Source of the DNA: Nocardioides sp. S-1144
Lineage (GTDB): Bacteria; Actinomycetota; Actinomycetes; Propionibacteriales; Nocardioidaceae
DNA: 64,000 bases
Assembly (NCBI RefSeq): GCF_005954645.2
Contig: NZ_CP040695.2
Coordinates: 2,604,001 to 2,668,000, forward strand
Direction of reading: 5' to 3'
Positions within the stretch are counted from its first letter, which is position 1. The number at the start of each line of letters is the position of its first letter. Positions 21,869 through 29,877 of the stretch are shown in pieces. The notes under the pieces are model-generated. The model did no database searches and was not told the origin of the DNA. It worked only from the letters and a program-made list of their open reading frames with translations. The position numbers and the translations under genes were made by a program.

Positions 21869-22827
21869 CGGCTTCGTTGTCCTACGAGGACATCGCAACT
21901 TCCATCAACGACGACAAGGCACCCGCGAGCCAGGAGGACGTGGCACTTGGAGTGCTCGACAGGCTTGCACGGACCGGAGTCGGCAGAGCCGGATCTGGCG
22001 CGTTCGTATTCGTCGGTCCCCAGCAACCGGCGGTGCAAGCGCTCGCCGGTCGCAACTTCGAGTTCAAGCCGGCCACCGACCTCGTCCCGCTAGGCACGTA
22101 CGGGCGCTTGGAGGACGTGTGCATCCTGCGCCTCACGCCGAGCGAGCACTGGGACGGCCTCCATTCCGCCGTGACTGCGGTGTTCAGCGGCCTAGCTAGC
22201 ACCGCGCAAGTCGCCCCTCTCGATCTCGGTCCCGCGATCCACGCCCTGCAGGCGCTGTTCGAGTCAGACCTACGTAGCAACGTCACTCGCGAAGTCGAGA
22301 TCGGCCTCGCCGGAGAGCTCATTGCCATCGCGTACGCCAACGACCGCGCTGCGATGGCGGAGCGGTGGCACTCCGCCATCGACGATGCGTTCGACCTCAG
22401 TGCGAACGGCGAGCGACTTGAGATCAAAACGACGACGGCAGCGGAGCGAGTCCACTGGGTGAGCTCCCGGCAGGTGACAGAGGTCCCGGGGGTGTGCGTC
22501 TCCTTCCTATCCGTTGTGCTTCCGCTCGTCGCACATGGGACGACGGTGAGCGAGGTCTACCTCACGCTCGCCGACCTGCCGGGCGAGACCGTCGCGCGTA
22601 TCCGCAGCACGATCCTCGCGACGGCCGGGGCGCCGCCCGAACTGCTGACGGGCGTGCAGTTCGACCTAACCGCGGCCCTAGCTGGGCTACGACACGTCGA
22701 GGCCGATGCGTTGCCAGCCCCGCTCCCCGTGCCCGGCGTTCGCGGCATGAGGTGGGAGGCAGAGTTCCCGGACAGCAGTGCCGCTGCGCTCGGATGTCAG
22801 TTCGCTGACATCCTTGCTCTCCAGTAG
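21865..22827 (+). CDS. PD-(D/E)XK motif protein (DUF4420-like nuclease)
   Basis: 320 aa, GTG start overlapping the previous stop. The nuclease-like core shows GLAGELIAIA (Glu ~151), then DAFDLSANGERLEIKTTT with D...ExK (~173-189), fitting the PD-(D/E)XK fold described for DUF4420 proteins that accompany Z1 NTPases. It is probably the DNA-cutting subunit of the three-gene system. The nearest methyltransferase is on the opposite strand at 24.1 kb, beyond a decayed gene. Confidence 0.82.
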   Translation: MTASLSYEDIATSINDDKAPASQEDVALGVLDRLARTGVGRAGSGAFVFVGPQQPAVQALAGRNFEFKPATDLVPLGTYGRLEDVCILRLTPSEHWDGLHSAVTAVFSGLASTAQVAPLDLGPAIHALQALFESDLRSNVTREVEIGLAGELIAIAYANDRAAMAERWHSAIDDAFDLSANGERLEIKTTTAAERVHWVSSRQVTEVPGVCVSFLSVVLPLVAHGTTVSEVYLTLADLPGETVARIRSTILATAGAPPELLTGVQFDLTAALAGLRHVEADALPAPLPVPGVRGMRWEAEFPDSSAAALGCQFADILALQ

Positions 22828-22862
22828 GGCGCGATAGGGACAGGCCGCTCTAGCGTGAGCTC

Positions 22863-23135
22863 GTGACCGAGCTGGCCCGTGTCCAGCAGATCGACGCAGC
22901 ATGGGCGTTCGCACGTTCCCGCCTACACGTTGATATCTGCGATGACGTCGCGCACCGTATCGCCGCGGAAGATTGTTCCGACATGGTGGCGGCCAAGCGC
23001 ATCTGCCTCGCCCACACGATCGTAGGCGACGTCGAAGCTCAGCAGTCCGGGTGGGCTCAGTCGCGGCAGAACCCGAACGATCGCGGGTGCCAACCGCTAC
23101 TTAGTGGCTCGAGGATCGGACCTAACGACCGATGA
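22863..23135 (+). CDS. Small hypothetical protein, possibly a remnant
   Basis: 90 aa from GTG 22863, 35 bp after the nuclease gene. The first ~60 residues are protein-like (IDAAWAFARSRLHVDICDDV, AAKRICLAHTIVGDV) and the end is Gly/Ser/Arg/Pro-rich as in a lost frame. I recognise no family. No clear ribosome site is visible. The ~130 bp after it carry nothing I can identify. Confidence 0.3.
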   Translation: MTELARVQQIDAAWAFARSRLHVDICDDVAHRIAAEDCSDMVAAKRICLAHTIVGDVEAQQSGWAQSRQNPNDRGCQPLLSGSRIGPNDR

Positions 23136-23267
23136 CCTGCCGACTTGGTCAACGCTGCGGGACGCTGGTGTCGACTGACTCACTCTCACCCGATATGGCC
23201 TCCAGAGATGCGAGTCTCTATGCCGCGGGTAGCACCTCGAAAGCGCCTGTGATCTAGCGTTGGCCGG

Positions 23268-23828
23268 GTGGAGTTGCAGCAGATTGTAGAGCGCTACGCC
23301 GAGGCGGCGGAGTACATCGATCTGGAAACCGAGGAAGTCCGGGCGAACCCGCGTACCGGCGAGGTCTACCACACCTCGTTCAAGGCGTTGAGCGAGACAA
23401 GGCCGTGGGCGCGATCGACGTGATGTGGGACCTGCCACATCCGGGAGAGCTGCTCACACCGGCGAAGGATCGGATCGGGATCAAGTATCCCGAGGTCAAG
23501 CGCGCAAAGTGCGACCATGTCTGCGCCACCGACGACCTCAGCCTCGACCAGGAGGAGTGGAGTCTGGAGGTCAGGAAGATCGAGTTCTTCGGCGACAACG
23601 GCAACCGGAACAACTTCGGCGTCGGGACGATGCTTGAAGGACCGCGGGTTGCTTCACGACGCGTCCAGGCTACAGAAGTACGGCTTCACCCAACGCGTCG
23701 GCGTGATCGGGTACGCCTTCAACTACGACGCCGAGGCGATCCAGCGGTTGAGAGGCGAGCACCCGGACAAAATGGACCTGGTCGCACATACCGAGAAGGT
23801 CCTCCGGCTCAACGGCGGCCGATCTTAG
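23268..23828 (+). pseudogene. Frameshifted restriction-endonuclease-like gene
   Basis: One protein can be followed through three frames. It runs from GTG 23268 (ELQQIVERYAEAAEYIDLET, TGEVYHTSFKALSE), to the frame open from 23405 (AIDVMWDLPHPGELL, then EEWSLEVRKIEFFGDNGNRN), then the frame ending at 23828 (KDRGLLHDASRLQKYGF, VGVIGYAFNYD). The EWSLEVRK...FFGDNG pattern with a later hydrophobic strand resembles a family of restriction-enzyme-like PD-(D/E)XK proteins. Two indels, near 23395-23405 and 23620-23640, kill it. It converges on the methyltransferase at 24.1-25.5 kb and was plausibly its cognate endonuclease. The family call is from pattern memory, not a search. Confidence 0.5.
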
Positions 23829-24099
23829 GCCCGCCCACTTGTCGAGTTCACCGATGACATCTCGGGCTTCGGGGACTGACGAAGGGCCCACGAGCAGAGC
23901 AGCACTTCGAGGCGTCCCACAGCCCCAGCGGTGGCCTGGGAGTCGTAATAGCTGAGAGGTGCGCCGGCCTGGCTGGAACTCGACTACGACGAGCGGCACC
24001 CCTGGTAGCCGCTAGATCGAGTATGCCTGGGCCCCGCGTAGGAACCGGCCGGAACTCTGGCCACCTTGCCAGCACCTACCGACCTGCGCGGATGCCGCA

Positions 24100-25515
24100 T
24101 TAAAGGGCTGCGGGAACGTGCTGCTCAAGGATCTGGTCGGGCGAGCGCGGGGCGTCCTGGAGGACAGCCTGGATGATCCGTCTCCCCGGGGCGGTGCGCT
24201 TGAGGATGTCCTCGTCGCGGGCGACGTGCTCGCGGAGGATGTGCCACACAACAGCGACGTTGACGCCGTTGCCCATCTGCTTGTAAGTCGCGGCGGGTCG
24301 CTGGTCTCCGAAGTCGAAGCTGTTGGGCAGGCCCTGCATGCGCGCGGCCTCGCGCGGGGAGACACGACGTTTCCGTGGCCCGATGATCGAGGTCTGCGTG
24401 ATGGCTACCAGCGCGGGGAGATAGGTAGGGGCCTTGGCGCGGATGCCCGAGGGGCGCAGGTGCATCACGGTGTCCCAGAGTCGGGGCGTGTCCTGAGCCT
24501 GCCATTCAAGTTTGCGGCGCGAGACGGGGAAGGCGTCCGTGTAGATGTCGTGCCTTTTGGACCAGGTGTCGATCCAAGTTCGATGAGCGCCATAGAGGGC
24601 GTAGTTTTTGGCGAGGTGCCCGGCCTTCCAGCGGGGCAGCTCGGGGTCAGCGTCCATGAGGTCGCGGTAGGTCGGCTCGCCGTCAAAGGCGCGGACCACC
24701 TTGTCGTAGTCAGCCCACGCGTCAGCCCAGATGGGGAAGCCTGGCGGGCGGCGGCCGTGAGCGGCCTCGTACCAGAGCTGGACGAACTCGTCCCAGGCGT
24801 CGATCCAGCGGCGCTCGCTGTCCTTGAGGCCGCATCCAGCGATGTCGCTGGTGTCGTCAAGGAGGTCCTCAAGGTTCCATTGAGAGCGGGGCTCCCAACC
24901 GTCGATACGCCGGCCGAGCTGGGCGACAGGCTCGACGGGTAGCCCGTCGTCGATTCCGGCAGGATTGTGAGTGGCGGTGATGAAAACCCGCTCGCGGACC
25001 TGCGGCCGCCCGCCTCGCTCGGGCGGGAGCAGGTGCGGCGAGAAGACCGCCGGGGTCTCTGAGACACGGTAACCCTCCTCTCGGAGGGTCTCGATGATCA
25101 CCTGCCACTCGTGGAGGTGGCGAGGACCGGCAAGATTGCGGACGTTCTCCAGGAGCACGATCTTCGGCTTGCGCTGGGTGATGATCTGGGCGAGGTTCCA
25201 GAACAGGGTCCCGCGGGTCTCGTCCATGCCCCGCTGGGCGCCGGACTTGGAGAATGGCTGGCAGGGGAACCCGGCGGCGAGGATGTCGTGACTCGGGATG
25301 TCCATGACCTCGGCGCTGGCAACCTCGGTTATGTCCGCCAAAGGGCTTCGGCCGCCGCTTCGGCCCCAGTTCCGCTCGTAGACGGCGGCTGCTGCCGGGT
25401 CGATCTCGACCGCGTATCGACACTTCCCTCCGTAGGCCTTCAGGGCCGCGTGGAAGCCACCGACACCGGCAAATAGGTCCACGAACGTGAAGGTGGCGGG
25501 GCTCGTGGAAGACAT
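24100..25515 (-). CDS. DNA cytosine-5 methyltransferase (second, stand-alone paralogue)
   Basis: 471 aa. Motif I FTFVDLFAGVGGFHAAL (~9-25), catalytic GFPCQPFSKSG (~80-90), ENVRNL (~125), and motif X YKQMGNGVNVAVVW (~410-423). It is closely similar to residues 1-430 of the fused methyltransferase at 432-3293, including long shared blocks in the target-recognition region (PGFPIWAD, LEWQAQDT, HLRPSGIRAKAPTY, TYKQ), so both may recognise related sites. It lacks the C-terminal extension. The neighbouring endonuclease-like gene is broken, so it now probably acts as an orphan modification enzyme or serves the Z1 system. Confidence 0.92.
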   Translation of the reverse strand: MSSTSPATFTFVDLFAGVGGFHAALKAYGGKCRYAVEIDPAAAAVYERNWGRSGGRSPLADITEVASAEVMDIPSHDILAAGFPCQPFSKSGAQRGMDETRGTLFWNLAQIITQRKPKIVLLENVRNLAGPRHLHEWQVIIETLREEGYRVSETPAVFSPHLLPPERGGRPQVRERVFITATHNPAGIDDGLPVEPVAQLGRRIDGWEPRSQWNLEDLLDDTSDIAGCGLKDSERRWIDAWDEFVQLWYEAAHGRRPPGFPIWADAWADYDKVVRAFDGEPTYRDLMDADPELPRWKAGHLAKNYALYGAHRTWIDTWSKRHDIYTDAFPVSRRKLEWQAQDTPRLWDTVMHLRPSGIRAKAPTYLPALVAITQTSIIGPRKRRVSPREAARMQGLPNSFDFGDQRPAATYKQMGNGVNVAVVWHILREHVARDEDILKRTAPGRRIIQAVLQDAPRSPDQILEQHVPAAL

Positions 25516-25834
25516 ACCATCGAACGTAGGTCACCAACTGAGCGACGCGCCGCATTTGCCCGGCGTGTCGTGCATCAAATCGGCAGTAACTCGTGCTATG
25601 CATCACCGGCCACTCTGACCACACCCGTCCAACTATACCTGGGCGCGGTCAGCTGCTCCCGGGTTCGATCAATGGGCTGGCGGTGCGGTGCGTCTGACCG
25701 TCGCGAGGGCGGACCCGCAAGGGCGCTAGAGGAGCGGACAATCGCGCTCCAGGTCGTTGAGCGGGTGGCTCGGTCGGCGCACACATCGAGCATCACGTGC
25801 GGTGGCGCCGCGTGTGGCGTCCGCGTCACCGCAG
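25516..25834. other. Intergenic stretch between methyltransferase and DUF2075 genes
   Basis: 319 bp. It should contain the methyltransferase promoter near its left end, where the DNA is relatively AT-rich (around 25515-25560). No ORF reads as protein and I see no terminator with a T-run. Confidence 0.3.
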
Positions 25835-27853
25835 TCAAGGCAGCTCATCTCGTGTGTCAAGATCCTGGGCGCCGGCCGCACGGAGGGTGGTCCAGATGCC
25901 CTGGAAGTCGGCGGGCAGGCGAGTGGCGTCGGACTCCGTGCCAAGGGGCACGTAGATGACGATGCCGGCGCGGGCTCGCGTCAGAAGGACTCGGTAGGCG
26001 TTGAGTCGGAATGCACGGCGCTGCTGATCGTTGATGAAGGTCCAGCGAGGTGCGCGCATCTTGCGCGGCGCCCATCCGTCAGACCAGATCAGGTCGTTGC
26101 CCCAGCACAGGCCGGCGTAGTCGACCTCAAGGCCCTGGCATCCGAACTCGCTCAGCGGCACCTCGAGCGCGCCGCTGGATCGGTAGTCGTCGGCGGGCTT
26201 GAGGAACCAGTGACCGATCCCGTTCAGGTCGCGTGACTGTGGCGTTGGCGGCAGCCCCTCAGCCTGGAGCCTGACTGCGCCTGAGCTTGCGAGCAGTCCC
26301 ACCGATCTCCCGCCGCGCGCATGACCGTGCAGCCAGCGCTTCGCATCTAGAAGCGATCGAGTCAGCAAGGCAGGCGGAGTGGCCATGTCGTTCGCGATCA
26401 AGCGCGCCTGGGTGATGTCGCCGGCGACCAATGCGGCTACCCAGTTCGCGTAGAGCGTGTTGCGGTGATGGCGGACAGGCTCACCCAGGTCGAGGTGTGG
26501 CGTCTCGGTCCACCTGCCTGCCGCGACGAGCGGAGTGGGCAACCCCAGTCCGGGGAGGTCTCCGCAGTCCTCCAGCGCTTCGCGTGCAGAGTGCACCTTC
26601 CAGTCGACTCCGCCCACCGACTTCGACAGTGCCTCACCCCAGAGCCGCAAGCCGCCCTCGCCGCGGTTGATCTCCTGGCCTGGGCCGACCAGGCAGACAA
26701 GGCAGCACCAGTCGAGACGGCTCAGGATCTCCAGGAAAAGCTCGGGCTCGGATGCGGCGCGCTGCATCAGCTCGCTGCCGACCTTGGCGTCCCAGGCCCG
26801 CTGTGCCTCGTCGAATACCAGGACGTGCTCAGGGGGCTTTTCACCGGAGATGTGCTCGCGCAAGTAGTCGGTCAGGTTCTGGATGGCCGCTCGCACCGCA
26901 CGACGCTCAACGCCTTTCGTCGTCTTGTTGCGACGAGCCGCGTCCTCGGTCAGGGACTCGATCAGCACATGAGCAAGCGGCCGATTGCCAGTCAGGAGCG
27001 CCGCCGGGGAATCCGGGTCCCGGTCGACGATCGCTAGGTTCAGACCTAGCAGGGTCTTGCCGGCCCCTGGCGAACCAGTGACGAAGCAGACCCTGTGCTC
27101 GCGGTTCTCCTTGGCTTGGCGAACGATCGCGGTCAATGTGTTCGCCGCGGCCTCCAGCGCCTCGTCTGCCGCTCCACCACGGCCGATGTCTTTGACCTGG
27201 TGGCCGGCATAGAGGTTGCGAGCTGCCTCGATGATGTGAGGCGTCGGACGGTAAGGAGCCGCGAGGAAGTCAGCCAGCATCCGCTCGGGCGCAGGCGGTG
27301 GTGAGCCCTGTTCGCCTAGTGCGCGAGCGTTGCCAATGGCGACATCGAGGTCCGAGATGCCGGTCATCGCCAGGCTCGACACCCCCTCGAACACCGCTCC
27401 GCCGCCCTCAAGGCATGCGGCTGCAGTGGCACAGAGGATCGGCGCGACGATGCCTTGCTGCGCATAGCGGTGAAAGTCTCGAAGGCTGAGCGCGTAGTCC
27501 TCTGCCTGGGCTCTATCCGCGCTGGTGAAACGGTCGGAGCCGACTTTGAACTCGACGATCACGACCACTCCGGGGACGAGGACGACGGCGTCGAGGCGCT
27601 TGCGGAGTCGATGCATCTGGAACTCCAAAACCACAGCGGTCGCCCCTGCGTCACCACGAGACAGCGCAGCTTGCAGCGCCTCGATCGAGGTGCGCCAGGC
27701 CTGGATCTGCTTGGCGGCGACCTCAGAGTGGACTCGACCTTGGGCTGCTGCGAGCTGGCCAATGACAGAGGCGGGCTCGGTGTTGAGGAACTCCTCAGCC
27801 ATTGCGGCGTAGAAGGCGTTTCTGTGGCGATCATAATTAGGGGCAGGCTCCAC
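25835..27853 (-). CDS. DUF2075 ATPase with N-terminal PD-(D/E)XK-like segment
   Basis: About 672 aa. Near residues 87-105 DAVVLVPGVVVIVEFKVG gives a D...ExK nuclease-like strand pair. Walker A FVTGSPGAGKTLLGL lies at ~252-266 and Walker B LVFDEAQRAW at ~344-353. A C-terminal SF1-like region contains NDLIWSDGW and FRLNAYRVLLTRARAGIVIY. This is the DUF2075 family of P-loop ATPases/helicases, often in defence islands, where a nuclease-like head suggests a single-gene DNA-degrading effector. I chose GTG 27853 (VEPAPNYDRHRNAFYAAMAEEF) because GGGGGA lies ~13 nt upstream; longer starts read into shadow sequence. Confidence 0.8.
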   Translation of the reverse strand: MEPAPNYDRHRNAFYAAMAEEFLNTEPASVIGQLAAAQGRVHSEVAAKQIQAWRTSIEALQAALSRGDAGATAVVLEFQMHRLRKRLDAVVLVPGVVVIVEFKVGSDRFTSADRAQAEDYALSLRDFHRYAQQGIVAPILCATAAACLEGGGAVFEGVSSLAMTGISDLDVAIGNARALGEQGSPPPAPERMLADFLAAPYRPTPHIIEAARNLYAGHQVKDIGRGGAADEALEAAANTLTAIVRQAKENREHRVCFVTGSPGAGKTLLGLNLAIVDRDPDSPAALLTGNRPLAHVLIESLTEDAARRNKTTKGVERRAVRAAIQNLTDYLREHISGEKPPEHVLVFDEAQRAWDAKVGSELMQRAASEPELFLEILSRLDWCCLVCLVGPGQEINRGEGGLRLWGEALSKSVGGVDWKVHSAREALEDCGDLPGLGLPTPLVAAGRWTETPHLDLGEPVRHHRNTLYANWVAALVAGDITQARLIANDMATPPALLTRSLLDAKRWLHGHARGGRSVGLLASSGAVRLQAEGLPPTPQSRDLNGIGHWFLKPADDYRSSGALEVPLSEFGCQGLEVDYAGLCWGNDLIWSDGWAPRKMRAPRWTFINDQQRRAFRLNAYRVLLTRARAGIVIYVPLGTESDATRLPADFQGIWTTLRAAGAQDLDTRDELP

Positions 27854-28059
27854 CCGGGAATGATCCCCCCTAACCGACCGCAGTCGTTGCGCAATTCGAG
27901 AACACACGACCCGCGGGCTTCAGGTCGTGGCCAGTCGCGATGACCTGGGAGCACTGCCCTACGCCCACCCGTCGGACGGTGACGTCCGCGGCCCGGGCCG
28001 CGTAGCGCAAGGAAGTAATGGACTGAGGTCCAGGCTGCGTTCGTCGCCCACTTGCGTGA

Positions 28060-28415
28060 ACGAGGCTGGACATGCTGCCCGACGGCGACCATGCCGATGT
28101 ACGTGCGCGTCGCGAGACCGAGATGATCGTGGCCGAGGTCAAGGGAAACACGGCCGCGATCGGGACTGACATGACACTGCCTACGGCTAGCTGCTGGGCC
28201 GGATGGAGATCGCACCTGGCACGAGCGACGCATTGATCCGACATGCGTTGGTCGTTCCGACGAGCGCGCTGAGCGCCGTGATGTTGCCCCGGGTCAGGCT
28301 CCCGACGACTAGATCCCGAGCCGGGGGCGCGGCCCCATATTCGATGGACCAGCTGCGCACGATAGCCGCCGCGCTCTGGTCGCTGTCGACCATGCCACGC
28401 GCCGCCGACGCTTAG
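28060..28415 (+). pseudogene. Remnant of a PD-(D/E)XK-like nuclease
   Basis: From about 28060 the frame reads DMLPDGDHADVRARRE then MIVAEVKGNTAAIGTDM (D...ExK). A frame change near 28165-28185 leads to sequence that would read AYG-stop-LLGRMEIAP, where a TAG replaces what is usually a Gln codon in such AYGQLLRRM-like motifs. It continues as DALIRHALVVPTSALSAVMLP to a stop at 28415. Stop plus indel imply a dead gene. The assignment rests on short motifs only. Confidence 0.35.
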
Positions 28416-28572
28416 ACCACCTCACCACCACGCGCTTCACATATGCGTCACGCACCGACCGGAGCTCAGACAGGCGTCGATGAGCGACCCCGGCGTCGCG
28501 CGTACGGTTAGCGCACCGGGTCAGCGAGCGCTAATAGCATTCAGCTTCCGGCTACATCACCTGGAGTGCGCG

Positions 28573-29877
28573 ATGACGATCAGAGCCAACGGCGTTACTG
28601 CCATCCAGGTCGGCGAGCTCATGCAGCAGGCTCTGCGCATCCCTCACTACCAGCGTCCATACAGCTGGGAGCCACCGACTGCGCTTCAGCTGCTAGACGA
28701 TGTTCGGGAGGCCTTCGGCGCCCAGAAGCACCGGACCGGCTCATACGTCCTGGGTGCCGTCATCCTTCACAGCAACAACGGCGGACTTGATGTCGTCGAC
28801 GGTCAGCAGCGACTGCTTACCCTGCGAATGATCCTGTCCAATCTCAATCCGGCCACCCACCTACCGCTTCCTACCGATACCGACAGCCCGGTGACCCGAG
28901 TGCTCAAAGCGCTCGAGCGCCGCATTAGCTCCTGGTCTGATGACGACCGCAGTGACCTACTCGACTTCATCAGGTACCGGTGCGAGGTCGTACGCATCGT
29001 CACCAATGACGTCGACGAGGCCTTTCGTGTCTTTGACTCGCAGAACTACCGCGGGATGCCGCTGGCTCCGCACGACCTGCTGAAGGCGCACCACCTCCGG
29101 GAGATGCGCGGAGAAGGCGATGCCGCGATGATTGCTGTGGTCGAAGACTGGGAGTCCGTTCCTGCTGACGAACTCAACCGCCTATTCTCGGTCTATCTGT
29201 TTCGAGTCGCACGCTGGGCACAGGGCAACAGTGCTCCAGCATTCTCGGTGCGCGACATCGGCATGTTCAAAGGTCTGTCGCCGACGAGTGCATCGTCACC
29301 CAACTCGAAATACCACCTCGCAGCCCAGGCAGCGATTCCAATCCTTCAGTCCTGGCGCCAGGAGTCGTCGCCTGCCAGTCAGAGACAGGCCGGCAGGATC
29401 CGGTTCCAGCTCGACGCACCTGTGACCGCCGGACGGCCGTTCTTCGAGATGGTCACGTTCATGCGCGAGGAACTGACGCGTCTTCGTCGTGAGTCCTTCC
29501 CGACCCAGCTGGAGCCGTATGCCTCGTCGCACCCCACGACCCTCGACGAATTGCCCGGCAGGAGCAGGTACAGATACGTCGCTGAGCTGTACCTGGCGGC
29601 CGTTCTCTACTACACCAACAAGTTCGGGGACGAGGACCTGGACGCTGCTCGCGACCGACTGTTCGCCTGGGCGTACTCCCTTCGGGTCTCGATGCTCCGC
29701 GTGCAGTTCCGGTCCATCGACAACCAGGGTCGAGGGGACAGCAGACCGTCTGCCTTCACGCTGATGCGCAACGCGTCGAACGGGCGCGTCGTGTATCAGC
29801 TGCCTACTGTGAGCAGCGCGTACTCCGAGGGTCACGAGAGCGGACTCACTGACCTTCTGAAGCAGTTGGGGGCCTGA
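28573..29877 (+). CDS. DUF262 domain protein (first of a tandem GmrSD-like pair)
   Basis: 434 aa. DUF262 (ParB/sulfiredoxin-like NTPase) signatures: IPHYQRPYSWEP (~24-35), GLDVVDGQQRLLTLRM (~72-87) and FRVFDSQNYRGMPLAPHDLLK (~151-172). DUF262 proteins include GmrS/SspE-type modification-dependent defence enzymes. The C-terminal half lacks an obvious HNH/DUF1524 motif, which the next gene has. ATG 28573 is preferred over upstream starts since CTGGAG lies 8 nt before it and the DUF262 domain begins promptly. The next gene's GTG starts immediately after this stop, so the pair is one operon. Confidence 0.82.
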   Translation: MTIRANGVTAIQVGELMQQALRIPHYQRPYSWEPPTALQLLDDVREAFGAQKHRTGSYVLGAVILHSNNGGLDVVDGQQRLLTLRMILSNLNPATHLPLPTDTDSPVTRVLKALERRISSWSDDDRSDLLDFIRYRCEVVRIVTNDVDEAFRVFDSQNYRGMPLAPHDLLKAHHLREMRGEGDAAMIAVVEDWESVPADELNRLFSVYLFRVARWAQGNSAPAFSVRDIGMFKGLSPTSASSPNSKYHLAAQAAIPILQSWRQESSPASQRQAGRIRFQLDAPVTAGRPFFEMVTFMREELTRLRRESFPTQLEPYASSHPTTLDELPGRSRYRYVAELYLAAVLYYTNKFGDEDLDAARDRLFAWAYSLRVSMLRVQFRSIDNQGRGDSRPSAFTLMRNASNGRVVYQLPTVSSAYSEGHESGLTDLLKQLGA

